DNA of 64,000 bases. Source: Pseudomonas neuropathica (lineage in GTDB: Bacteria; Pseudomonadota; Gammaproteobacteria; Pseudomonadales; Pseudomonadaceae). Below are positions 34,681 to 42,537 of this stretch, one piece after another (the stretch's first letter is position 1; each line of letters opens with the position of its first letter). Where the stretch lies: assembly GCF_015461835.1 (NCBI RefSeq), contig NZ_JACOPX010000011.1:1-64000 (forward strand). The letters are read 5' to 3'. Made by a program: the position numbers and the translations under genes. Below the pieces are notes generated by a model. That model ran no database searches, had not been told where the DNA came from, and saw only the letters and a program-made list of their open reading frames with translations.

Positions 34681-35601
34681 CTAAACCCCAGCCTGGCGAT
34701 TGGCATACATCCGACACTCCGCCAGCAACGCCAGCAAATTCGGATCCCTCTCCTTGGCCTTCAAAAACACCACGCCAATGTGCTGCTGCAACCGGTACTT
34801 CTCCTGCAGCGGAATCAGCTTCACCCGGTTCTCATACACCGCCGCAATCCTTCCCGGCAGCAATGCATAACCCACCCCCGAGCTGACCATGCTCAGCAGC
34901 GTGAAGATGTCATTCACCTGCATCGCCACTTTCGGCTCGAACCCCGCCTGCTTGAATACCCGGTTACCGTCCTGATGCGTAGCAAAGCCCTGAGTCAGGG
35001 TGATGAAAGTCTCATCGCGCACTTCAGCCAGATCCACTTCACTGCGTTGCGCGAACTTTGAATCCGCCGGCGTGGCGAGGAAGATGTCGTCGGAAAACAG
35101 CGCAATCTGCTCGCAATCCGGGTCGTTGATGCTGTCGTCCAGCGACACCAGAATCGCGTCGACTTCCATGTTCTTCAGCTTGTAGAGCAGGTCGATGTTC
35201 GAGCCGAGGATCAGGTCGATGTTGAGTTCACTGCGGCGAATCTTCAGACCCATGATCAGTTGCGGTACGGTTTTCACCGTCAGCGAATACAGCGAACCGA
35301 GTTTGAAACGTTCAGCGGAGAACCCGGCGGCTTCGCGGGTCAGGCGCACGCTTTCGACCACGTCCTGAATCAGCTTCTGCGCTCGCTCTTCGAGCACGTA
35401 AGCACTTTCCAGCGGCGTCAGGTTGCGGCCTTCGTGTTTGAACAGCGGGCAGCGCAGGGCGCTTTCCAGCGAGTGAATCGCGCGGTGCACGCTGACGTTG
35501 CTGGTCTGCAGCTCGGCAGCAGCACGGGCGAGGTTGCCGGTGCGCATGAAAGCGAGGAACACCTCGAGTTTTTTCAGGGTCAATTCTTCGTCGATCAGCA
35601 T
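34681..35601 (-). CDS. mdcR: LysR-type regulator MdcR of the malonate operon
   Basis: A 306-residue LysR protein: winged HTH at about 8-67 (LTLKKLEVFLAFMRTGNLAR) and a substrate-binding effector domain from about 95. It is encoded convergent to the mdc operon end, the usual place in Pseudomonas. MdcR activates mdc genes with malonate as likely inducer. A REP pair lies between its start and the hlyIII-type gene. Confidence 0.88.
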   Translation of the reverse strand: MLIDEELTLKKLEVFLAFMRTGNLARAAAELQTSNVSVHRAIHSLESALRCPLFKHEGRNLTPLESAYVLEERAQKLIQDVVESVRLTREAAGFSAERFKLGSLYSLTVKTVPQLIMGLKIRRSELNIDLILGSNIDLLYKLKNMEVDAILVSLDDSINDPDCEQIALFSDDIFLATPADSKFAQRSEVDLAEVRDETFITLTQGFATHQDGNRVFKQAGFEPKVAMQVNDIFTLLSMVSSGVGYALLPGRIAAVYENRVKLIPLQEKYRLQQHIGVVFLKAKERDPNLLALLAECRMYANRQAGV

Positions 35602-35642
35602 GGCGCGGACTCTTTTTGGAATGCGTCGATTGTGCCTTGAAC

Positions 35643-35724
35643 ATCAAAAGATCGCAGCCTTCGGCAGCTCCTACATTGGAATGCGTTCGAAGGTAGGAGC
35701 TGCCGAAGGCTGCGATCTTTTGAT
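35643..35724. repeat. Paired REP element, class A
   Basis: Class A arms around a 20 bp loop, in the divergent gap between mdcR and the hemolysin III-type gene; it occupies promoter space of both. Confidence 0.92.
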
Positions 35725-35789
35725 TGCGCTTTTACGCTCAAGGCCCGAGCCTTGCGCGCTGCGGTAACGAATATTGAGGTGAGCGATAC

Positions 35790-36407
35790 ATGTATCACGG
35801 AGAAAAACTCAACGCCTGGACGCATTTGGTCGGGGCAGTGGCAGCGTTTATCGGCGGCGTCTGGATGCTGGTGATCGCCAGCCTCGACGGCAGCCCGTGG
35901 AAGATTGTCAGTGTGGCGATCTACGCGTTTACCTTACTGGTGCTCTACAGCGCCTCGACCGTGTACCACAGCGTGCGCGGGCGCAAGAAAGCGATCATGA
36001 AGAAGGTCGATCATTTTTCGATCTATTTGCTGATTGCCGGTAGCTACACGCCATTCTGTCTGGTCACCCTGCGTGGGCCGTGGGGCTGGACGTTGTTCGG
36101 AATTGTCTGGGGGCTGGCGCTGATCGGCATTCTGCAAGAGATCAAACCGCGTTCGGAGGCGCGGATCCTGTCGATCGTGATTTACGCGGTGATGGGCTGG
36201 ATTGTGTTGGTGGCGGTGAAGCCTTTGATCGCGGCGCTGGGTACCGCCGGGTTTGCCTGGCTGGCATCGGGCGGGGTTTTGTACACGGTGGGGATTATCT
36301 TTTTTGCCCTGGATCACCGACTGCGGCATGCGCATGGGATCTGGCATCTGTTCGTGATTGCCGGGAGTTTGCTGCACTTTGTCGCGATTCTGTTTTATGT
36401 CCTCTAG
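35790..36407 (+). CDS. Hemolysin III / TrhA family membrane protein
   Basis: A 205-residue PAQR-type protein with seven predicted helices. The metal-binding signatures are present: SASTVYHS (Ser and His), DHFSIYLLIAGSYTPF (Asp) and the C-terminal HAHGIWHLFV (two His). The family is named after a Bacillus hemolysin but in most bacteria concerns membrane fluidity or zinc-dependent hydrolase activity. ATG with GAGGTGAG upstream. Monocistronic. Confidence 0.9.
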   Translation: MYHGEKLNAWTHLVGAVAAFIGGVWMLVIASLDGSPWKIVSVAIYAFTLLVLYSASTVYHSVRGRKKAIMKKVDHFSIYLLIAGSYTPFCLVTLRGPWGWTLFGIVWGLALIGILQEIKPRSEARILSIVIYAVMGWIVLVAVKPLIAALGTAGFAWLASGGVLYTVGIIFFALDHRLRHAHGIWHLFVIAGSLLHFVAILFYVL

Positions 36408-36424
36408 AGACGCCACCATCCCCC

Positions 36425-36514
36425 TGTAGGAGTGAGCCTGCTCGCGATGGCGTCCGGTCAGTCAACAGTGTTTTTGACTGATAGACCGCTATCGCGAGCA
36501 GGCTCACTCCTACA
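36425..36514. repeat. Paired REP element, class C
   Basis: Class C arms about 40 bp apart between the hlyIII-type gene and the convergent rsmE. Confidence 0.93.
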
Positions 36515-36537
36515 GGGAACGTATTCCAATTGTGGAT

Positions 36538-37257
36538 TTAGAAGTCACCCCAAAGCTGTTGGGCCACCGCCAGTGCAACCACTGGCGCCGTCTCGGTGCG
36601 CAACACACGCGGGCCGAGGCGGGCCGCGTGGAAACCGTTGCCCTTGGCCTGCTCGACTTCGGCATCCGTCAAACCGCCTTCAGGCCCGATCAGAAACGCC
36701 AGTGTCGAAGGTTTTGCATGGCTCACCAACGGCTCCGCCACCGGGTGCAGCACCAGTTTCAGCTCGGCTTCGGTCTGCTTGATCCAGTCCGCCAACAACA
36801 CTGGCGGATGAATCACCGGCACCCGTGAACGACCACATTGTTCACACGCACTGATCGCCACCTGACGCCAATGCAGCAGGCGTTTGTCGGCGCGTTCGTC
36901 CTTGAGGCGGACTTCGCAGCGGTCGCTGAAGATCGGCGTGATTTCATTTACGCCCAGTTCGGTGGCTTTTTGAATCGCCCAATCCATGCGCTCGCCTCGG
37001 GACAAGCCCTGGCCGAGGTGGATGTGCAGCGGCGATTCGACCTGACCGGCGAATTGCTCGTCGATTTGTACGGTCACGCGTTTCTTGCCGACTTCCAGCA
37101 GGGCGCCGCGAAACTCATGGCCGGAACCGTCGAACAACTGCACCGCATCGCCCTCGGCCATGCGCAGTACGCGGCTGATGTAATGCGCCTGGGCCTCCGG
37201 CAGTTCGTGTTCGCCGGTGCTCAGCGGGGCGTCGATAAAGAAGCGGGACAGTCTCAT
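36538..37257 (-). CDS. rsmE: 16S rRNA m3U1498 methyltransferase RsmE
   Basis: A 239-residue SPOUT-family methyltransferase with an N-terminal PUA-like part and a C-terminal knot. The knot motif FLIGPEGGLTDAEVE lies near 188-202. It methylates N3 of U1498 in 16S rRNA. It is downstream of bioA on the same strand but separated by a REP pair. Confidence 0.94.
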   Translation of the reverse strand: MRLSRFFIDAPLSTGEHELPEAQAHYISRVLRMAEGDAVQLFDGSGHEFRGALLEVGKKRVTVQIDEQFAGQVESPLHIHLGQGLSRGERMDWAIQKATELGVNEITPIFSDRCEVRLKDERADKRLLHWRQVAISACEQCGRSRVPVIHPPVLLADWIKQTEAELKLVLHPVAEPLVSHAKPSTLAFLIGPEGGLTDAEVEQAKGNGFHAARLGPRVLRTETAPVVALAVAQQLWGDF

Positions 37258-37305
37258 TTCGGGTCTCTGGAAAGATGTGAATCAGTTAAAACGGTGTCGA
37301 CTTCA

Positions 37306-37370
37306 TTCGCGAGCAAGCTCGCTCCCACATTTGGAATGCATTCCCCTGTGGGAGCGAGCTTGCTCGCGAA
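37306..37370. repeat. Paired REP element, class B
   Basis: Class B arms about 19 bp apart between bioA and rsmE (same strand). Confidence 0.93.
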
Positions 37371-37400
37371 AGCGGCAGTTCAGGCGCCACAAATTTTGAA

Positions 37401-38807
37401 TCAACCCGGATCGCGGAAGCCGGGGTGGAAGTCTTTCGGCACGGCCACGCTGACGCTGTCACGCGTAGCAATGTCGATGCCTTCGCTAGCCACTTCAGCG
37501 AGGAAGTCGATCTGCTCCGGGGTGATCACGTACGGCGGCAGGAAATACACCACGCTGCCCAGCGGGCGCAGCAACGCGCCACGTTCCAGGGCATGCTGGA
37601 ACACTTTCAAACCGCGACGTTCCTGCCAAGGGTAGGCCTCTTTCGTGGCTTTATCCTTGACCATCTCGATGGCCAGGACCATGCCGGTCTGGCGCACTTC
37701 GGAGACGTTCGGGTGATCGACCAGATGCGCCGTCGCCGACGCCATGCGCTGAGCCAGCGCCTTGTTGTTCTCGATGACGTTGTCCTGCTCGAAGATATCC
37801 AGCGTCGCCAGTGCCGCCGCGCACGCCAGCGGGTTGCCGGTGTAGCTGTGCGAATGGAGGAAGGCGCGCAGGGTTGGATAGTCGTCGTAGAACGCGCTGT
37901 AGACCTCATCGGTGGTCAGGCACGCCGCCAGCGGCAGATAGCCGCCGGTCAGCGCCTTCGACAAGCAGAGAAAGTCCGGGCGAATACCGGCCTGTTCGCA
38001 GGCAAACATCGTCCCGGTGCGACCGAAACCAACGGCAATCTCGTCGAGAATCAGGTGCACGCCGTAGCGGTCGCAGGCTTCGCGTAGCAATTTCAGATAC
38101 ACCGGGTGATACATGCGCATGCCGCCGGCACCCTGAATCAACGGCTCGACGATCACTGCCGCGACGCTGTCATGATTTTCTGCCAAGGTCTGTTCCATGG
38201 CGGTGAACATGTTGCGCGAGTGTTCTTCCCAGCTCATGCCGTCGGGGCGCCCGTAGCAATCCGGGCTCGGCACCTTGATGGTGTCCATCAACAGCGCTTT
38301 GTAGGTTTCGGTGAACAGCGGCACGTCACCGACCGCCATCGCTGCCATGGTTTCACCGTGGTAGCTGTTGGTCAGGGTGACGAAGCGCTTCTTGTTCGGT
38401 TGGCCGCGATTGAGCCAGTAATGAAAGCTCATCTTCAGCGCGACTTCGATGCAGGACGAACCGTTATCGGCGTAGAACACCCGGTTCAGGCCTTCGGGGG
38501 TCATCTTCACCAGGCGCTCGGACAGCTCAATCACCGGTTGATGGCTGAAACCGGCCAGAATCACGTGTTCCAACTGATCGACCTGATCCTTGATGCGCTG
38601 ATTGATGCGCGGGTTGGCGTGGCCGAACACGTTGACCCACCAGGAGCTGACGGCGTCGAGGTAGCGCTTGCCTTCGAAGTCTTCGAGCCAGACGCCTTCA
38701 CCGCGCTTGATCGGGATCAGCGGCAGCTGTTCGTGGTCTTTCATCTGGGTGCAGGGATGCCACAACACCGCGAGGTCGCGTTGCATCCACTGGTTATTCA
38801 GGCCCAT
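37401..38807 (-). CDS. bioA: Adenosylmethionine-8-amino-7-oxononanoate aminotransferase
   Basis: A 468-residue class III PLP aminotransferase that converts KAPA to DAPA in biotin synthesis with SAM as amino donor. The N-terminal LWHPCTQMKDHE and the PLP lysine region LSKALTGGYLPLAA (near residue 283) are diagnostic for BioA. Unlike enteric bacteria it is not beside bioBFCD. It diverges from the flavoprotein gene; I could not identify a BirA or BioQ operator in the 223 bp gap. Confidence 0.94.
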   Translation of the reverse strand: MGLNNQWMQRDLAVLWHPCTQMKDHEQLPLIPIKRGEGVWLEDFEGKRYLDAVSSWWVNVFGHANPRINQRIKDQVDQLEHVILAGFSHQPVIELSERLVKMTPEGLNRVFYADNGSSCIEVALKMSFHYWLNRGQPNKKRFVTLTNSYHGETMAAMAVGDVPLFTETYKALLMDTIKVPSPDCYGRPDGMSWEEHSRNMFTAMEQTLAENHDSVAAVIVEPLIQGAGGMRMYHPVYLKLLREACDRYGVHLILDEIAVGFGRTGTMFACEQAGIRPDFLCLSKALTGGYLPLAACLTTDEVYSAFYDDYPTLRAFLHSHSYTGNPLACAAALATLDIFEQDNVIENNKALAQRMASATAHLVDHPNVSEVRQTGMVLAIEMVKDKATKEAYPWQERRGLKVFQHALERGALLRPLGSVVYFLPPYVITPEQIDFLAEVASEGIDIATRDSVSVAVPKDFHPGFRDPG

Positions 38808-39030
38808 TTACAGTCTCCTCGAGGCGGCTCGCGTCAGGCGCGGGCAAACAATCGCGCAAGCCTATGCAATGCGTCGCGCGGGGACAACCCATTGTGTCGA
38901 TTGAGCTACTTTGTATGAGCCGATAGACGTCGCTGGCGGCGTTCTGATGGCTAACGTATTCTTCGCGGTTCTTTGGGTCGTCTGACCCGCAAAACTGCTT
39001 TTTCCTACGTGTATTTCCGGAGTTCGCTGA

Positions 39031-40800
39031 ATGTCTGTCGGTTGGCTGCGCGCCTGTGCGCTGGTGATGTTGGGGCTGTTCAGCGTTACAGCGCTGGCCA
39101 AGGATAAAACTGCAATCGTGATCGGCGGCGGCCTGTCGGGCCTGACCGCCGCTTATGAGCTGCAAAACAAAGGCTGGCAGGTCACCCTGCTGGAAGCCAA
39201 ACCGAGCCTGGGTGGTCGCTCGGGTATGGCCACCAGCGAGTGGATCGGCAACGACAAGACCCAGCCAGTGCTGAACAAGTACGTGTCGACCTTCAAGCTC
39301 GGCACCACGCCAGCGCCAGAGTTCGTGCGGACCCCGGGCTACCTGATCGACGGCGAGTATTTCTCTGCCGCCGACCTGGCGACCAAGCAACCGGCCACCG
39401 CCGATGCCTTGAAGCGCTATCAGAAAACCCTCGATGATCTGGCGCGTTCGATCGACGATCCGCAAAACCCGGCGGCGACCAGCACCCTGCACGCGCTGGA
39501 CCAGATCACCGTATCGAGCTGGCTCGACAAGCAGAACCTGCCGGCCACTGCGCGTCAGTTGGTCAACCAGGATATCCGCACCCACTACGACGAGCCTTCG
39601 CGTCTGTCGCTGCTGTATTTCGCTCAGCAGAACCGCGTGTATCGCGGCATCTCCGACCGTGACCTGCGCGCTTCGCGTCTGGTCGGCGGCAGCCAAGTGC
39701 TGGCGCAGGCGTTCGTCAAACAGATCAAAACCATCAAGACCAACTCGCCGGTGTCCGCGATCACTCAGGACAAGGACGGCGTGACCGTCAAGGTCGGCAG
39801 TGTTGGCTACCAGGCCGACTACGTTGTGCTGGCTGTGCCGCTGCGTGCACTGAACAAGATTGCCCTGACGCCGGCGCTGGACGCTCAGCATCTGGCTGCG
39901 ATCAAGGGCACCAACTACGGCTGGCGCGACCAGATCATGCTGAAGTTCAAGACGCCGGTGTGGGAAAGCAAGGCGCGCATGTCCGGCGAGATCTACAGCA
40001 ACACCGGCCTCGGCATGCTCTGGATCGAACCTGCCCTGAAGGGCGGCGCCAACGTGGTGATCAACCTGTCCGGCGACAACGCTCGTGTGATGCAGGCGTT
40101 TGGCGACAAGCAAATGGTCGATCAGGTGCTGATTCGTCTGCACGCGTTTTATCCACAGGCCCGTGGCTCGTTCACCGGTTATGAAATCCGTCGCTACAGC
40201 ACCGACCCGTCGATGGGCGGCGCCTACCTGGCCTTCGGTCCGGGCCAGATCAGCAAGTTCTGGCGCCTGTGGGAACGTCCGCTGCAACGCGTGACGTTCG
40301 CCGGCGAACACACCGACACCTTGTACCCGGGCACCCTGGAAGGCGCACTGCGCACTGGTCAGCGTGCGGCCAGCCAGGTTGAAGATCTGGCGGCAGGCAA
40401 ATCGTTCGAACCAGCCAAAGTGGTTCCGGCTGCAGCAGCGGCAGGCGCGGCGGGTGCCGTGGCGGCGAAGAAGGGCAACTTCTTCACTAATCTGTTCGGC
40501 GGTTCGGATGACGAGAAGAAGCCTGAGCCAGTGAAGGCGCCAGAGCCGGCTCCTGCACCAGTCGCTCCAGCGCCTGCGCCGACCCCGGCACCTGCGCCAG
40601 CGCCGGTGGAAGCACCGAAACCAGCGACCCCGGTGAAAGCTGAACCGGCGAAGAAAGCAGCGGCCAAGCCAGCGGCGAAGAAGCCTGCAGCTAAAACCGA
40701 GGCGAAGAAGGCCCCGGCCAAACCGGCAGCGAAAAAGGCCGAACCGGCGAAGAAGCCAGCGGCCAAGCCTGCTGCAACGACCGAGACCAAGGGGCAGTAA
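39031..40800 (+). CDS. Exported FAD-dependent amine oxidase with Lys/Ala/Pro-rich tail
   Basis: A 589-residue protein: signal peptide (1-23, ending ALA), Rossmann FAD site (VIGGGLSGLTAAYEL, 30-44, then an acidic Glu in LLEAKPSLGGRSG), an amine-oxidase/phytoene-desaturase-like core to about 455, with the C-terminal flavin motif FAGEHTDTLYPGTLEGAL. After about 460 comes a low-complexity tail of Ala/Pro then KPAAK/KKAPAKPAAK repeats, like histone H1-type or AlgP tails. Only one Arg precedes the hydrophobic core, so no twin-arginine signal is seen. Substrate unknown. Confidence 0.8.
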   Translation: MSVGWLRACALVMLGLFSVTALAKDKTAIVIGGGLSGLTAAYELQNKGWQVTLLEAKPSLGGRSGMATSEWIGNDKTQPVLNKYVSTFKLGTTPAPEFVRTPGYLIDGEYFSAADLATKQPATADALKRYQKTLDDLARSIDDPQNPAATSTLHALDQITVSSWLDKQNLPATARQLVNQDIRTHYDEPSRLSLLYFAQQNRVYRGISDRDLRASRLVGGSQVLAQAFVKQIKTIKTNSPVSAITQDKDGVTVKVGSVGYQADYVVLAVPLRALNKIALTPALDAQHLAAIKGTNYGWRDQIMLKFKTPVWESKARMSGEIYSNTGLGMLWIEPALKGGANVVINLSGDNARVMQAFGDKQMVDQVLIRLHAFYPQARGSFTGYEIRRYSTDPSMGGAYLAFGPGQISKFWRLWERPLQRVTFAGEHTDTLYPGTLEGALRTGQRAASQVEDLAAGKSFEPAKVVPAAAAAGAAGAVAAKKGNFFTNLFGGSDDEKKPEPVKAPEPAPAPVAPAPAPTPAPAPAPVEAPKPATPVKAEPAKKAAAKPAAKKPAAKTEAKKAPAKPAAKKAEPAKKPAAKPAATTETKGQ

Positions 40801-40820
40801 GGCCTTGCGGTGAATGAAGA

Positions 40821-40849
40821 AGCGCGGCGTTCATGCCGCGCTTTTTTTT
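40821..40849 (+). terminator. Rho-independent terminator after the flavoprotein gene
   Basis: AGCGCGGC, loop GTTCAT, GCCGCGCT, then a run of eight T, 20 bp after the stop codon. Confidence 0.9.
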
Positions 40850-40864
40850 GCCTGTAAGACCGCT

Positions 40865-40946
40865 ATCGCGAGCAGGCTCACTCCTACAGGGGGCCGAATT
40901 TCTCCAATTGGAATACGGTTATTGTAGGAGTGAGCCTGCTCGCGAT
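40865..40946. repeat. Paired REP element, class C
   Basis: Class C arms about 37 bp apart, right after the terminator. Confidence 0.93.
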
Positions 40947-41138
40947 AGGGCCCGCTCAGACAACGCAAATCCATAGCCTGGCAACAACATCCCGCCATAC
41001 TTTTCCCTTTAATCTTTCCTTAACAAGCCACTTCCAGACTCTTGATCGTATTTCTCGATATTTCAAAGCAAAATTTTCCGCTTTAATTCGATAGATAACT
41101 CGCTAGTCTTGGTTCGCAGTTCTCACAGGATTTGGGCA
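40947..41138 (+). other. Intergenic stretch upstream of cytochrome b561
   Basis: An AT-rich stretch by local standards, with no open frame and no clear hairpin. It presumably holds the promoter of the cytochrome b561-yceI pair, but no -35/-10 pair stands out. Confidence 0.4.
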
Positions 41139-41690
41139 ATGCAGCTACGTAACTCTTCTTCGCGCTATGGTTGGGTCAGCATCTTCATGCACTGGGGTGT
41201 GGCGCTGGTGGTCTTCGGACTGTTCGCGCTGGGCCTGTGGATGGTCGGGCTGGATTACTACAGCAGCTGGCGCAAAGAGGCGCCGGATCTGCACAAAAGC
41301 ATCGGACTGGTGCTGCTGGGTGTGATGGTGTTGCGGGTGTTGTGGCGCTTTATCAGCCCACCGCCGCCGACGCTGCAAAGCTACAGCCGGATGACCCGCA
41401 TCGGCGCCAAGTTCGGCCATGGGTTTCTGTATCTGGCGCTGTTCGCTGTGATGCTCGCCGGTTACCTGATTTCCACCGCAGACGGTGTCGGGATCCCGGT
41501 GTTTGGCCTGTTTGAAGTTCCTGCACTGGTTTCCGGGCTACCGGATCAGGCAGATACCGCTGGGGTGATTCATCTCTGGCTCGCGTGGGCACTGGTAATT
41601 TTTTCCGGCCTCCATGCGTTGGCAGCATTGAAGCACCACTTTATCGATCGTGATGCGACCCTGACGCGAATGCTCGGTCGCAAAGCCTGA
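41139..41690 (+). CDS. Cytochrome b561 family protein
   Basis: A 183-residue four-helix membrane cytochrome. Candidate heme ligands are the His in IFMHWGVAL, DLHKSIG, GHGFLYLAL and GLHALAALKHHF. It is probably a quinol-linked di-heme b-type protein of the YceJ/YodB group. ATG at 41139 gives the usual N-terminus (LRNSSSRYGW). It lies 31 bp upstream of yceI, matching the common yceJ-yceI pairing. Confidence 0.88.
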   Translation: MQLRNSSSRYGWVSIFMHWGVALVVFGLFALGLWMVGLDYYSSWRKEAPDLHKSIGLVLLGVMVLRVLWRFISPPPPTLQSYSRMTRIGAKFGHGFLYLALFAVMLAGYLISTADGVGIPVFGLFEVPALVSGLPDQADTAGVIHLWLAWALVIFSGLHALAALKHHFIDRDATLTRMLGRKA

Positions 41691-41721
41691 AATTCAACCT
41701 CGACTCAAAGGAAAAGAAAGC

Positions 41722-42297
41722 ATGTTGAAAAAGACTCTGGCCGCTCTGGCAATCGGTTCTGCACTGCTCTCGGCCCAGGCCATGGCAGCGGACTACAAAA
41801 TCGACAAGGAAGGTCAGCACGCCTTCGTTGACTGGAAAATCAGCCACCTGGGTTACAGCTTCATTCACGGTACTTTCAAAGATTTCGACGGTACGTTCTC
41901 GTGGGATTCGGCCAAGCCTGAAGCCAGCAAGATCTCGGTTGATGTGAAAACCGCCAGCCTGTGGTCGAACCACGCCGAACGTGACAAGCACATCGCCAGC
42001 AAAGACTTCCTCGACGTGGGCAAGTTTGCTGATGCCAAGTTCGTCTCCACCGCCGTTAAATCGACCGGTGAAAAGACTGCTGATGTGACTGGCGACCTGA
42101 CCCTGCACGGTGTGACCAAGCCTGTGACCTTCAAGGCTACGTTCAACGGCGAAGGCAAGGATCCATGGGGCGGCGAACGCGCTGGCTTCAACGCCAAGAC
42201 CACCCTGAACCTGAACGATTTCGGGATCAAGGGCCCAGGTCCTACCTCGCAAACTGCGGATCTGGATATCTCGCTGGAAGGCGTGAAAGTTAAATAA
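41722..42297 (+). CDS. YceI family periplasmic protein
   Basis: A 191-residue protein with a signal peptide (1-23, ending QAMA) and a YceI lipocalin-like barrel that in homologues binds polyisoprenoid lipids. HAFVDWKISHLGYSFIHGTF and the WGGERAGFNAKTTLNLNDFG motif are typical. The P. aeruginosa counterpart at this locus has been described as the small protease PasP, so the role is not settled. GAAAGGAAAAG ribosome region; terminator follows. Confidence 0.9.
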   Translation: MLKKTLAALAIGSALLSAQAMAADYKIDKEGQHAFVDWKISHLGYSFIHGTFKDFDGTFSWDSAKPEASKISVDVKTASLWSNHAERDKHIASKDFLDVGKFADAKFVSTAVKSTGEKTADVTGDLTLHGVTKPVTFKATFNGEGKDPWGGERAGFNAKTTLNLNDFGIKGPGPTSQTADLDISLEGVKVK

Positions 42298-42317
42298 CTT
42301 TCGTCCGCCACACAAAA

Positions 42318-42350
42318 ACGCCCCCGGTCAAAAGATCGGGGGCGTTTTTT
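42318..42350 (+). terminator. Rho-independent terminator after yceI
   Basis: ACGCCCCCG, short loop, CGGGGGCGT, then TTTTTT, 20 bp after the yceI stop. Confidence 0.9.
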
Positions 42351-42376
42351 ATTGTCCGCCAAAACACAATTCCCCC

Positions 42377-42463
42377 TGTAGGAGCTGCCGAAGGCTGCGA
42401 TCTTTTGATCCTGGCTTTTTGCAGATCAAGATCAAAAGATCGCAGCCTTCGGCAGCTCCTACA
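42377..42463. repeat. Paired REP element, class A
   Basis: Class A arms between the convergent yceI and rhlE terminators. Confidence 0.92.
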
Positions 42464-42483
42464 GGAAGCGGGTTTGGGTCGTC

Positions 42484-42518
42484 CAAAAAAATGCCCCGGC
42501 TCTTGCGAGGCGGGGCAT
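42484..42518 (-). terminator. Rho-independent terminator after rhlE
   Basis: On the minus strand: ATGCCCCG, loop, CGGGGCAT, then a run of seven T, 20 bp past the rhlE stop. Confidence 0.85.
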
Positions 42519-42537
42519 CCTTTATGGCGGCGTTAAC

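Noticed and set aside
38808..39030. BirA or BioQ operator in the bioA promoter region
   Set aside because: No convincing dyad matching a biotin regulator could be seen.
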